Under the pieces are notes generated by a model that did not search any database, was not told where the DNA came from, and was given only the letters and a program-made list of their open reading frames with translations. Shown here in pieces: positions 22,253-34,003 of a stretch of DNA of 64,000 bases (positions within the stretch are counted from its first letter, which is position 1; each line of letters begins with the position of its first letter). Location: positions 155,925 to 219,924 of the forward strand of contig MCGO01000069.1 of NCBI GenBank assembly GCA_002104985.1, written 5' to 3'. This stretch comes from Rhizoclosmatium globosum (Eukaryota; Chytridiomycota; Chytridiomycetes; Chytridiales; Chytriomycetaceae). Made by a program: the position numbers and the translations under genes.

Positions 22253-24819
22253 ATGATACTAGCGATCCTCCTCCTAGTCGTTCTGGCAGTATTTGTAGCA
22301 GCCCTCCTCGTGTACTTTGGCAACATCAAGCAGTTTTCGTGGTATTCGAGTGTGTTCTCGTTTGTGGGGTGGTTCTTCCCCTTCTCAATTGTCCTTATTC
22401 TGCCACTCGATCTTGCCTCGACGCTGCACAGCCGATGCTTGGCCGACAATTCCGACGGCGATTTGAGTGTTTGCGAAGAGCCGCTCGCGTTTGTCGAGCG
22501 GGACTTTCTGTGGACGTTCTGGACGTTTGTGTATTGGACGTCGCAGCTTTTGTGCTGGTTTGTGATTCCGGTGATGGGAACGTATGTGCGAAGTGGGGAC
22601 TTTCGGTTCAGTGCGAGGCTGGTGAATGCGGTGAAGGACAACTTGTTTTATTACTTGTTGATGGCGGTTGGGGGGATTGCGTTCCTGATTTATATGCTGG
22701 TTGCTGTCAAGTTTACAAAGTACGTGTGCCCTGGGTTGCGTTGATTTGGATGTTGACATATTGACGTTGACACTTGATAGGGAGGACTTGATTGTCGTCT
22801 TGATGGCTGCAGCAAATGCGTGGGGTCTCTTGCTGTGTACTTGTATGCTTGGATACGGATTGGTGGAAGTTCCGCGCGATGTTTGGTACGCACGCTGTCA
22901 AGTTGTCAACACCACTGAAACCAATATAAAACACAGGAATTCCGCTCTTCCCGCCCAACGCCTCAAAGCACTCGAAATGAAGGCTCCAAAAGCAAGAGAA
23001 ACAATGATTGATAGTGAGGCCGCAATGTACCAAGTGGCTCGTGATATCGCCTCCGCAAACCATAAAGTACCTGACGGCGACCCTCTTCGTGTCCATGTCG
23101 AATTATTGCTCAAAAAGTGTCCTCTGGCTCTCGATGAACGGGTTCAAAATGATATTGATCGGAGAAAGGAAGTCACCGAACTTACTCTTCGTGATTTACA
23201 TGCACATCTCAAATACAATCAGACGCTTGTTACTCGACATACTGCGTGAGTTGTTTTTTAGTGATTAAGTGAATGGAGGGATAGAGCGATCCCTGGAGTA
23301 TGAGGCCAGAAGAAATGGGCTGCTAGAAACCAGCATCTGATCCCATTCTGAGGTGGACATCCATTCTAAACTATTTTATTTCAGCCAATATCGATTCCTT
23401 CTTGAAAAAGCCTGGTTTCTCGGCGACGTTGTACAAAACCAATCCTCAAAAGACTACATCTTCCGGTCCGTCTTTTTCAAAACCTCTGCAACGCCAACAG
23501 ACCTTGAAATCGCCAAACTACGCGTATTATGGTTTTGGTATGTCTGGATCAAACCAATCTTGATTCGCGTCTTCAGTGTCATATTTATCCTCGCATCAAT
23601 CGCTTTGATTTGGTCGGAATCCACGTTTCAAATTACTGCTTTGCCTTTGAGTATTCCTGCCCTGCTTTTGAAGAACAATGTCGTTTCGTATGCGAGTTTG
23701 GAGGTATGTCCTTGGGATTTTATGGTGAAGAATCTGCTCACATACTTTTCCATCAGTTTATCGCCATAAGCTTCTTGGTCTACATGTGCATATGCGCATA
23801 CTCGACTCTATTTAAAATCAATTTATTTGATTACTATGTTATTGTACCCGAACACTGTACCGACGAGCCAAGTATGCTGTTTATGGGAGGATACCTATGT
23901 CGCCTCACCTTCCCCCTCTGTTACAACTTTTTGCATATGGTCGCAGACGACGAAAATTCCGTATTTATTGAGGTTTGATTCCGTTATTTTTTTACCCTGA
24001 TATACTAATACGCGAATCTAGTTCCAAGGTAAATCCATTGATCTCGCACCGCTCCTTGGCGAAGGATTCAACGACTGGGTCCCGCTTCTAGTCCTTATTG
24101 TTTCCGTCATAACCTATTTCGATTTATTCGGTCGTATTTCCGGGTTCTGCTGTATGGGTCGAAAACTCGTTAAGGGTCGGAACGAGGAGCATGAAGCAGA
24201 CGCTATTGAAGGACGAAGTATTATTGCACAGGCGAGGAGCGCTGAGGAACGGAAGAGTGGAGGAGGGTTCACGTCGAGTCCTGAGCGGCTGAAAGTTGGT
24301 GCGGGGGCTGCGTTGAATACGAAGGATTTGTTGGCAAAGTATGGAAGGAGTGGAACGGGAGTTGGCGCTCAGGGCGGTGCTGGGTCGAGTTCAACAGCTC
24401 CTGTGGGTGCAGCTGGGCGACCTGGAAGTAATTCAAACATACTCGCGACAAGTGCTGCAACTCCTCCATCTTCAGCTCCTGCAAGTGTGACGAGTTCAGC
24501 TTCAGCGTGGTTAAAAGGGTTTGGGTTTGGTGCAACTTCGACGTCGACATCGTCGAAGCCGGTTGGGAAGTATCATAAACTTGGAGATGAAGAAGGGGAG
24601 GCCTTGATTGAGCAGCCAGTGGTGCAACCAACTGCTAGCGTGTCAAATAATGTTGCGCTCAAGCTGTTCGCAGCAGAGCCAGTGAAACCAGCCACGACGC
24701 GAGTGTTTGGGACAAATAGCGCAACAGCTTCACCTTCCTTGTCAAGGCAAGCTACTCCGTCACCGATATCGACTCCAGCACCACCTCCGAAAAAGAAGAA
24801 TATGTTTGATGATCTTTAG
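22253..24819 (+). CDS. LMBRD2: LMBR1-domain membrane protein 2 homologue
   Basis: Five exons: 22253-22719, 22781-23245, 23385-23703, 23757-23972 and 24022-24819. The first exon has hydrophobic segments starting MILAILLLVVLAVFVAALL and GWFFPFSIVLILPLDLAS. LKALEMKAPKARETMIDSE and RRKEVTELTLRDLHAHLKY form the cytosolic coil. Then follow SQYRFLLEKAWFLGDVVQN-like sequence and further membrane segments with MGGYLCRLTFPLCYNFLHM, a hallmark of LMBRD2. The tail is Ser/Ala-rich and ends KKKNMFDDL. LMBRD2-type proteins are multi-pass proteins linked to receptor signalling in animals; the fungal role is unknown. AATAAA is at about 24866. No frame breaks are seen across 2.5 kb. Confidence 0.92.
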
Positions 24820-24920
24820 GTGGTTTCTTTTTTTTTGCATAGTCGTCTTTTTTAGAGAGTTAAACAATAAACATTGCATGTTAAAAGTTCACATAGAAAT
24901 TTTATTTTCCAGAAAATTCT

Positions 24921-27684
24921 TTATCCAAGGTATTCTTGGGCTAATTCAGATGTTAGCGTAGTGGACTTTTCCTCTATAACTGGATTGGACAATAACTTGG
25001 CAGATGATTCAGAAATTAAAAGACTCATTGGCACTGGTTGGGTGTTAGCCAGAGATTCAACAACTGATTGAGGTACTAAGTTTCCACTTTCATAAATAGG
25101 AGGCGTTGGTGGTTGCTGACCTGATGATTGATCTCCAGGTGTATGTGGCAAAGGATTGCCACTGTCATTAGTACCAACTGCATTTGCTTTTGTTTGATTC
25201 TCAAGATTAACGTCCTTGATAATTTTATCAATCCGATCTGCAATGTCCTTCAACGAAGGAGCTTCTGATTTTGATTCGATAAATCCGACTTTTGGCCGAA
25301 CCACATCCAAGTCTGTCCCTTTCAAGTCAAAGCGAGCGTTTTCACTCAATAACATCAGTTGTTGAACTTCTAGCTTGACTGCTCGCCAATAATTTGCGTG
25401 TGTGCCACCTGTTTCCTCACTTTCTTCGAAATAATTTTGCAAGCATTGCTTACAAACAAGTCTCCGATGTGGTGAGTGCTCATCAGATGGTTCAACCACC
25501 GTTTGCCCGAGTCTTCTCTTCTCGTTGCAATCAATATCTAATTCAACCATAGCCAACACAAAGACGTCTTGTTGCTCCTTGATCCATTCAAATGTGGTAC
25601 TCGCTGTTGGAGTAGTTGATAGCGTGATATTAGCCTTTCCTTTTGCCTTTTTAGAGGTTTTAACGTAGGCAGGAACCTTGATGCACCATGTTTTCACTGA
25701 AAGTGTGCTTCTAACAATAACATTTGCTGCGTAAGCTGAATGATTCTTTTGATTTAAGAGGTCTACATCAAATCCTGTATCACAACGACAACAAGCATTA
25801 AAATTGAACTCCCCATATAGAAGTGATTTCAGCTTCATGCCAGAAGGAAATCGACAACATCCACTTGTTGAACTTCGGTACCTTTTGGCTGCTTGAATAA
25901 TATTCTGTTTGGCACTTTCAATTTGTGTTGGACCTGGCAGCTTTAGTTAGAAACCTTTTCGCTCAATCAAGTACCTACTAGAAAACACAGTCAACCACGG
26001 TTTGTTTGTATGCAACAGCATATTAATCAGACTTTGAATATGCTCTCCTTTATCAACACATTGATACGCAAGCTGTGCCCGTTCTGTCATTAATTTTTGG
26101 CATATACGAGCCACTGAGTCAACACGTTTTGATAAATCCTTTGATCCCTTCTTAAAGCCATTGATTTCACTTGTTAATTCTGTTTCATGTAAATTACTTG
26201 ATCTTCTGAGTTTTTCAACGGTTTTGAGGATATTATTTGCAACAGTGAAGACATTTTTCGCAGCTTCTTCTGAATCAAGCGTGTTAGGGATATGCTTTAA
26301 ATATAACTGAAGAGTGGAGTCGTTTTGCCAAATAGGATTCTCCCTACTATTTTCAATAGTTTCACAGAAGTTAAGAGCATGAGTAGTGACCTCACTCACA
26401 AGGTGCTTATAATTCTTAGCTTCTTGAATCAATGAAAGGGATACTTCAACAAGAGAATCCAAAATACCAGGAACTAATTGAAGAGATACCGTGAAAGATG
26501 CTTCATTTAGATCATTCAACTGTTCAAGTACATTTTTTTTCAAGCCTAATTCATCATTATTTATCTCGGATATTTGGAATACTCTTTCCAGATTCAAAGA
26601 ACATTTAACTTTCCATTGTGTTACTTGTTGAAACGCCGTTTCACAAATCATGATAAATTCCTTCATCAACAATGATGTTGAGTGTGCCAAAGAGTCAATT
26701 GATCCGTCTGGTTTAACCCATTCTTGGACACTTGAATGAAAGCCAGGGGTTTGAATTATCTCTGCACAACTTTCAATCAAATCCTTCAGTGTTTGCGTTC
26801 CGTCAACATACTTCGGGAAGAGTTCAACACAGACTAAACTGAATGCAGTGAGCATATTTTCAGCGATTTTAATCACAGCTTTGTTTTCCAATTGACTTTG
26901 AAAATTCTTGTTGTCAAGTGCGTCTTTAAGGTTGCTTCCACCTTCAACATCAGGAAACTTAATTAGACTAAATCGTGCAGAGCATTCCTCAAGCTTTTTG
27001 GCAAAGCTTGCCACCAGTGACTTGAGGCTTTCACTTTCAATCTGATCATTTCTGACAGATGTCCAGTAGGTTTTGACGTTTTCTTGAACTTCTTCACGTC
27101 CAGCTGGTGTATTAAGGGCAGCAGATAGCTTGTCTTTATCAGGTATGTCACTTGACTCCAAATTTTGTTTAGCAAAAGCTATCAGAGATGTTCGTTCCTG
27201 GTTCAAGGACGTCAACGCATTGATAGCATTTTGAATGGGATCATCTGCTGGTAGCCGATAAGTCTCAAGTGCAGTTACTAAACCTTCGGCCTTTGCCTTG
27301 TAATTATCCAACTTTGTTTGTTTATGTTTGGTGAAATAGTCCAGAGCCTCCTTCAACTTTGTGGTGGCATCTGCAGAAGTCGCATCGTCAACACGAGAAA
27401 TCAAATCGTTGATTGTATCACTGATTTGTTTAAACTTTGCCTCGTCTTCCCTTCCCTTTTTCTCGTTGTTAACAATAGAACCAATGGAGAAGGCATTTTC
27501 GAACAGGCGAGGGTAAAGATGGTCAACTCTTTCAGTCACGGTATCAGAGGAGTTGCTAGTGTCAGTTGGATCACTTGTGAAATCAGCAATGTCTTCAGGA
27601 GGGTTACGAGTCACAGAGTGAGGAGACCTTTGACTGTGTCAGATAACGTTCAACGAAACGGAAAACAACAACTTACTGATCCAT
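24921..27684 (-). CDS. Large (about 890 aa) helical protein of unknown function
   Basis: Exons 27677-27684, 25980-27633 and 24921-25934 have introns of 43 and 45 bp. The 8-nt first exon gives MDHQRSPHSVTRNPPEDIAD. The long middle is predicted helical throughout (INDLISRVDDATSADATTK, LKDALDNKNFQSQLENKAV) with no membrane segment. The third exon holds Cys-rich spots that may bind zinc: SGCCRFPSG, NACCRCDTG and VCKQCLQNYF. The end is Pro/Ser-rich. I find no resemblance to a family I know. AATAAA on the minus strand near 24901 supports the 3' end. The reading frame is clean over 2.7 kb, so the gene model is reliable even though function is not. Confidence 0.85.
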
Positions 27685-28390
27685 TTTACGAATTTTGGTA
27701 TGTATGAGTTCAATTTAGACAGGTCAAATTCTATGAGGCTGGAAGTGTGGTAGTTTAGACAAAGAATGAAGCAAACTACGAAGAAAGCCATCCGGTACAG
27801 TACCTTGAAGCGACCACACTATGGTTTTTAGAGTGACTTTTTTTGAGGCAAACGTAGCATTTGAATTTTCACAGTCTTGATCCTGAATCTTGATCCTTAT
27901 TGAATAATTTAAGGGGACAAAGAAGAAACCTACCCCAAGGGCCACCTTGGAACTTCCTAACACAAATGCCATGACAGTATTAAAATATGTTCACAGCGGT
28001 TTAAGTGTACGGTAAATGCAGCTTCTTCTGCAGTCAAATTACACAACGATCCCCATGTTACTGCCGGGAAGAGACAGTGCAAAACTGAGTTTCAAATAGT
28101 CAAGCAATAAGTAAGTTACACCCCTAGACCGTATTTGCGACGGAATTCCCACAGAGCACGTATTCTGTTGGAACACTGTCGGAAAATTATCAATTGAGTG
28201 ATGCATCTGATAATTTTGATTTAAGGGGGTACATTCTTGAACCGTCAATTGTGTCATAAATATCTTTAACTGACAAACCCTACAACTCTTTCCAATCGCT
28301 ACCAAGAATTCCCGCTCATGGTGAAAAGCAAGATGAAATCAAGAAAGTACATCGTCGAGAATGAAAGAAAGACGTCAGTATTTAGTAACT
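27685..28390. other. Intergenic region, ADAT3 3' side and promoter of the helical-protein gene
   Basis: An ATG at 27972 (minus strand) opens an 82-codon frame (MAFVLGSSKVALGVGFFF), but nothing else supports it as a gene. A second open stretch at 28039-28305 also looks like chance. The region probably serves as promoter for the gene starting at 27684 and as terminator region for ADAT3. Confidence 0.4.
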
Positions 28391-29282
28391 TTATTTTCGT
28401 TCTATACGAAACGCTGCAAATTTATGGTTCAAGTTCGGATGCACGTGGATCTTGTAAGCAGAGCCCAATCCACCGTCCTTTCTCGGTTCCTCGTAAAACA
28501 CGCGACGAATCCGAGAATGCAATAGAGCCATTGAACACATTGCACATGGCTCTCGTGACAGGTACGCGTCGAGACCTGTACAAAGGTACCCATCTCCTCC
28601 TTCGTCCTCCGAGTCACCAAGATAGGGTGCGTTCCCAATGACAGATTCATCGGAATCCAAAGACTTTCGTTTTCGAGTGGTGACAGGATCTGATTTCGAT
28701 TCCCGCCGTTCTCGTTCTTTCTCTGCGACTGCTGCAATAGCTTGCATGACAGCGTGTTGCAAGGGATGACGGTGTCTGTTATCCCTACAGACTGAAATCA
28801 CTTGACTTGTTTTAGGATCGATGATGGCTGCAGCAATAGAAAGCTGGCCCTTTGAACCAGGTGCATCATTCGCAGTTGTGTTGACCAGATCCAAGAATCC
28901 TTCAATTTCAGTCAAATCCGAGTCGGTGAATTCGATTGGAGCTTCCTTTCGTGGTTCATGAAACGACATTGGCCAACAAGCTTTCCATTCGTTCAACTGT
29001 TCCCGCGTGACAGGAGGATATTTGGATACTTTTGCGATTGAGAGGGTATTATCTTTGAGTTTAAAGTTGTTATTTTCGAGGATTGAGAGAATTGAATCCT
29101 GAGTTATTTGATCTGAAGTTTGAGTGATGAGCAGGGATGTTTCTGTTTTAAGTTTGAATTGATTGAATCAGAAGAGAGTGTTTGCGCTTTTTTGAAGTTT
29201 GACAAGTCTCACGTTGGGCGTCCTTTCGAATTCGTTTTAAATGGCCGAGCGATTCGGGAAGAGGAAAGAGAGAGCCAAGCAT
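28391..29282 (-). CDS. ADAT3: tRNA adenosine deaminase non-catalytic subunit (Tad3/ADAT3)
   Basis: With its partner Tad2/ADAT2 this subunit converts A34 to inosine in tRNA anticodons. Exon 1 (29213-29282) encodes MLGSLFPLPESLGHLKRIRK; after a 70-bp intron exon 2 (28391-29142) gives the rest, 273 residues in all. The deaminase motifs are HAVMQAI, where the usual catalytic Glu of HAE is Val as expected for Tad3, and REPCAMCSMALLHSR with the zinc-binding PCxxC. The end KDGGLGSAYKIHVHPNLNHK is typical of ADAT3. The TAA stop is embedded in the poly(A) signal AAATAAAG. Confidence 0.93.
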
Positions 29283-29625
29283 TCTGAGTTGAAGTTAGAA
29301 AGTGGTTAGAAAGTGGTTAGAACGTGGGCGGGTTTACTTGAGCGATGCACTTGCTTCCTTTGGATCGATTTGGGCGACAAAGACATCAACTTTGTTTGGA
29401 TTGGATCCAGTTAGTCGAGAACACTTAAGGGACCATGTTTAGCACCAGTTTGAAGGGTCCGCGTGTACTGTTCTGCCAAAACGTGCCTGCATTCGATCGG
29501 CATTGTTTCGTTCGATCCAGAGTGTTCAAACAAAGAAAGAAAGAAGGCACAATAAAAATACCAAAATATTCACCTTCTTCGGAGTTGTTGCACTTTCCCA
29601 TTGTCCGTTTTGGCACGCGAAAACA

Positions 29626-31050
29626 ATGGATTCTCCCATACTCGACTCGTCCCTCAACTTAATCCTCTCTGAAGCCAACTCAATTATCGATGGTCTACTT
29701 GCTATCCTAAATGCAATTGCAATCTACTGGCTCATCCACTTCATCATCAATGTCGAACTGCCCTCAAAAAGATTGGAGCCTTCCTTCAAAAACATATTCA
29801 CCGTCTTCAATGCCTTGTTATTGGGGATGTGGCTTTGTATATTCGTGTTTCATGTATCCTGCGGTGTCTTGGAGTACAGCGCGTATCGGAATATTCCTGC
29901 TTTTGCTTGTACTTGGGTTTCATTTGGGCTAATTCAAACTTGCTATGGTATGAAAACTCATGTGCCTACTGATTATTAAATTATTTACTTTAAAACAGTT
30001 TGGTATAGCTGGAGCAGGTCTGAACAAATTCTTAAAAAGAGGACACGTCCTCTCACTCTTCGACTGTTCAAATCGCTACTCCTCCTTCTTCCTTTTTTAT
30101 CCCTCGGCGCCATATACGATGCCTTCAAAATGGTTCATAACCCAACCTATGATTCGCGAATATACCTTACTCTGGCGATCGCTTCAGGCATTATCACATC
30201 CTCTCTAGACTTTTTCTTTGTATGGTCTTTCAGCAATCACATGCGTGCTGGCGAAGATGATACCCAAGTGTTGGACATCAGCCTCAATATTATCGCAAAG
30301 TTTGGATATCGGAGTGCATCCGTGTGTATGCTCACGCTTTTCTTGTTTCTCGGCGCTTTCATTTGTCTATATATTCAGCCTCAATTACAAGGCACAATTG
30401 CGACTGTTTATTTTGTATTTTGGGGATTGAAAGGGTTTGGTCTGGCGGGTATGGTGTACACTTGTGTTTCGATGAAGATGGCTCTGTTCAAACAAGCGAA
30501 TATTGTGCGACAATCTGTGAAAGAAGGAATCGATCAACAGCTTTCACGAATCAAAATTCCCAGTCTCGAGAGCCTTAATAAAGCCACCAGCAGAAGCCAA
30601 GGGCTAGGCGACTCTGGAAGCGGTTCCTCTTTCAACCTTATCTCATCGGAACGTAAAAAGAGCATGAAAAGTATCAAAAAGGGTAGCTCAGGATCATTAC
30701 AAAAGTCAAAGTCAATGGCAGATGTCCTTGTTTCCAATAACTCCATCAAAATACCTCCATCTCCGCGAATGCGGAAACCGTCAAGTGTTTTATCTCAACG
30801 CCCCATCTCTTTTAATGAAGTGAACGTTGGATCCGCGAAAATGAGTCGAACTGGAAGTATTGCGTCAACGCGAACTCGTCCGAAGTCACTCATTAACATT
30901 GAGTCTGACTCCCCAGAGCCAACGTTCTTGACTGAAAAAGAAGCGCCATTACCAAAGCGAAATGCGTCTGATTTTGGATTAAAGGATGTGAAAGTGGAGG
31001 CAACCGATTTGGAATCAGGTGTACAGTCTGGCGGAGATGAAAGTAACTGA
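29626..31050 (+). CDS. Seven-transmembrane orphan protein with long cytosolic tail
   Basis: Exons 29626-29947 and 29999-31050 are joined by a 51-bp phase-1 intron. The N-terminal half has hydrophobic segments LLAILNAIAIYWLIHFII, VFNALLLGMWLCIFVFHV and FACTWVSFGLIQTCYVWYSW. More follow in exon 2 (LFKSLLLLLPFLSLGAIYD, YLTLAIASGIITSSLDFFF, SVCMLTLFLFLGAFICLYI and a last one around FWGLKGFGLAGMVYTC). The intron sits at the same place, after the third segment, as in the array at 32.8-38.4 kb, and the YxWxSWxRSEQIL motif after it matches. So this is a diverged member of the same family, with a roughly 190-residue Ser/Lys-rich tail that may be phosphorylated. Function unknown; GPCR-like topology is inference. 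Confidence 0.85.
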
Positions 31051-31163
31051 AAAATAAAAGCACTTGTGTTGACTGCATTTCAAGTCACAACTTAAAACCA
31101 TGTACCGCAAATAAAGCAACGTATGAATACAGACACTATATCCCCTCCGAAATCCTAGCCTCC

Positions 31164-32624
31164 TTACTTGCGTGGCTCAATCTTTTCAACACCCTCAATG
31201 TAAGGTGCAGCATACTTGGTCCTACACATACAGTCAGTAGCAATCGCACCAAGAATACATAAAACAAAAAAACTCACCCAACATTGAAAGACTTCCCCTC
31301 TCCATCTTCCAAACGCACTCTGACCACCGTCATACCTTGCTTCTTCCCCTTATGATATCCAATAACAGTCGTTCCACGCGCTTGAACGGCTGCAGCAATT
31401 AAAGTTTAGAATAAGCGATTCAGGGAGGGATGGAATAAGAAACAAACTTTTCAAAAACTCGACTGGCCCTTGACGCGTGTCTTGCTTTTGTTTCTTTGCG
31501 GCGGGAGTGGTTGGACTCTTGTTGGTGTTTTCGTCGTCGGTCGTAGGTGCTGTGACAATGGGTTCAGAGCTTGACGGGACGGATTGCTTTTTGGTTGGAG
31601 TTGATGGGCCGCTTGAGTCAGAGCTTGTGGTTGAATGCTTCTTCTTGATTGGGGAGGCTGGAGGCGCGATTACTTTGATTCCGAGGAACGCGTCTTTATG
31701 GGTCTTTTTGAGAGTTTCAAAAGTAGATTTGGGGATTTCGATAGTTGGGGTTGGGGTTGTGTGGTGTGGGGTTGTGGATGTTGTGGCGAGGAGGTAAACT
31801 TGGTCTGGGGGAGTGAGCTTTTCGATGGATGTGATTTTAATGAGACCGTTGGTGAGGTCTTTGCGAAGGAATGAATTGAGATGTTTAGTGTTAAGATTAC
31901 AAGGAGTGCGTAAAGTACCTTTTTCAAGTCGTTCCAGTTCCCCAATGGCTTTTGGCGTGGGAAGGGCACCAAAAATCAAATCCTTGGTAGCTGGGAATTC
32001 TTCCGCGATTTCTTTGAGTAGGACAGGACCTACATTCGGAAAACAGGACGTTTCCGGTTGTGAATTCATATCATCCGATCCCATACGCACGTGACAAGAA
32101 TAGTTGTTGCTGTGTGGGTTCTTCTTGATCGAAATGAGAGAGCCGCCATTTTGAAGGGCTATTGTTTCAACAATAAGACTTATGAATACGGGTAGTAATG
32201 GCAAACAAACCTTCTTCAATCTTGAATGATTTCTTTGGGGAGGGAATAACGCGCTCAGTTGTATGCTCGACAGTTTCTGGTTCGTCGCTATGATCTTCTC
32301 CAATATTAATGAGGAAGTCCAAAGGATCCTTTGATTGGAAAACAACAGTAAGTCACAGACCAAACCAAACATTAGGTAACGTACATTCCCACCACCAATA
32401 AGGCGAAGCACCAAATGGACCGTGTTTCCATCCTTCAAACCAACAGAAGAAAGTGTCGCAGAATCATCGCAAAGCTGCTTTCCCGCGAAAATAAGACGTT
32501 GCATTTCAGGTTGGATCAACTGCGCTGCGAACACGCGATTCTTCAACACGGAAACAGTGTCGCTTTCATTCAATCCATCAAGAACAATCGTCGTGTTGAC
32601 CAGAGTTTTGACAAAGAGCTGCAT
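31164..32624 (-). CDS. Ubiquitin-like domain fused to an unidentified protein
   Basis: Six exons: 32385-32624, 32211-32328, 31919-32158, 31448-31858, 31278-31389 and 31164-31221, giving about 392 residues. Exon 1 is a complete ubiquitin fold, MQLFVKTLVNTTIVLDGLNE to HLVLRLIGGGN, with the GG of a processing site. The rest has SDDMNSQPETSCFPNVGPV, KEIAEEFPATKDLIFGAL, a Pro/Thr/Ser-rich stretch with KKKHSTTSS, and a conserved-looking end GTTVIGYHKGKKQG to GVEKIEPRK. I do not recognise the C-terminal part. The fusion might be cleaved after GG like other ubiquitin-like precursors, or kept as an adaptor. Confidence 0.8.
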
Positions 32625-32832
32625 TCGTTGGTTGAGATGGGTGGCTTGGTTTTGCGTGGGAGTTTTTGTTGTTGTTTGCTGTGCCCCTTCCTTACCCCTT
32701 CCTTTCGTCCCCACTCAGAGTTTTTAATATTGAGTGGATGACCGATATATTGGGACAATGCTAGTTATGCGATTTATCACTCTATTTTGAACTCACAACT
32801 GTAAATCCCATTCTTTGTTTCAAACTTTGTTC

Positions 32833-33909
32833 ATGGAACAACGCGATTCCACCATCTTCTTGCTGTCTTGGGCAGTTCCAACCGTGTTTTTCATCGTAGA
32901 TATTTTCGCCGACATTTGGATACTCTATCTTATTCTAGTAATTGAACCGAAACACAAGGGTTCATCGATAACACCTCTCTCAAACCTTTTGCTTGTCTCG
33001 AATCTTACTCTTATCGGTCTCCTGTACTTTGGTACTATTTATGTGGCTGCTTCAGCTTATTATCAATATACCAACGAAACATCACATATTGCGTACGTTA
33101 TTGGATAGGTCTCACTTGGAATATGCTGTTGGTGCTACCTTCGATTTTCTTGGTATAGATCAAAAGACGTTCTGCGAAAACACTCACATCCCATCTTATT
33201 TGCGGCTTTTCGTTACATCTTGGTAATCTATCCCATCGCTCAACTGGCTCCTCTATTAAAGCTTGTGATTCCCGACTCGCTTCCTCCCTCCACTAAGACA
33301 GCTATTTTTGTTGGCTTGGTGACCTTCAATGGAGTCTTGCTATCTTTCGCTGATACCGTGATGGGATTTGCATTTGTAGCACAAATCAATGCTTTACGCC
33401 AGACTTCTACAATAAATCAGGAGCTGTCAATAATAAGCAAGTTTGGATTAATAGGATGTTGTTGCGTTCTACTCGACGTTACACTGATTCTTATTTGTTT
33501 CATATGTACTCTCATTGACCCCATGTTGGAGAGCCAAGAGTTATGGTCGATATATCGAGTTTGCTGGATGCTTAAAGACTTATTGTTGAATTGCAATGGA
33601 CTGTCTCTTTGTATTATGAAATTTGCGTTAATGAAAGCTAGGACTCTGCGATACACCAAGGAAAACGATCTAAGCATTGTTATTTCTGAGGGATTAGTTG
33701 CGTTAGAGAGACGAGAGAGTACACTCGAAGGCCAACAAAGCTCAGAAGGAAGGCAAAGTCAAAGCGGTACAGATCGAAGATTGAGTATAGCGGATGGTCA
33801 GCTTATTGTCCCAGATGGAAGATTGAGCACACAGAGAAGATCCCGGAACTCGATGCTTTTGACTCCTGCTATGGTGGTTGACAGAGGTTTTGGACCTGAT
33901 AAACTTTGA
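32833..33909 (+). pseudogene. 7TM family member A, with in-frame TAG at the third membrane segment
   Basis: The frame from ATG 32833 runs through hydrophobic segments to IAYVIG and meets TAG at 33106-33108. It then continues without a shift as VSLGICCWCYLRFSWYRSKD to the stop at 33909. Paralogues have a Tyr codon at that place (AFAVAYLSIGCAEWCY). Unlike the paralogues, no intron interrupts the sequence after the third segment. Either a nonsense mutation has inactivated the gene, or the stretch 33093-33158 (GTACGT to TAG, 66 bp, in frame) is now spliced out with the stop codon. The C-terminal tail has repeats like EGQQSSEGRQSQSG. Further copies follow downstream. Confidence 0.75.
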
Positions 33910-34003
33910 ATTGACGTAATGCAACTGTATTCAAACGTTATGTGGAATCGAGAAAAAAAATCTTAACAGATATTCATCTTACTTCGAAAATCGAACAAGA
34001 TAA

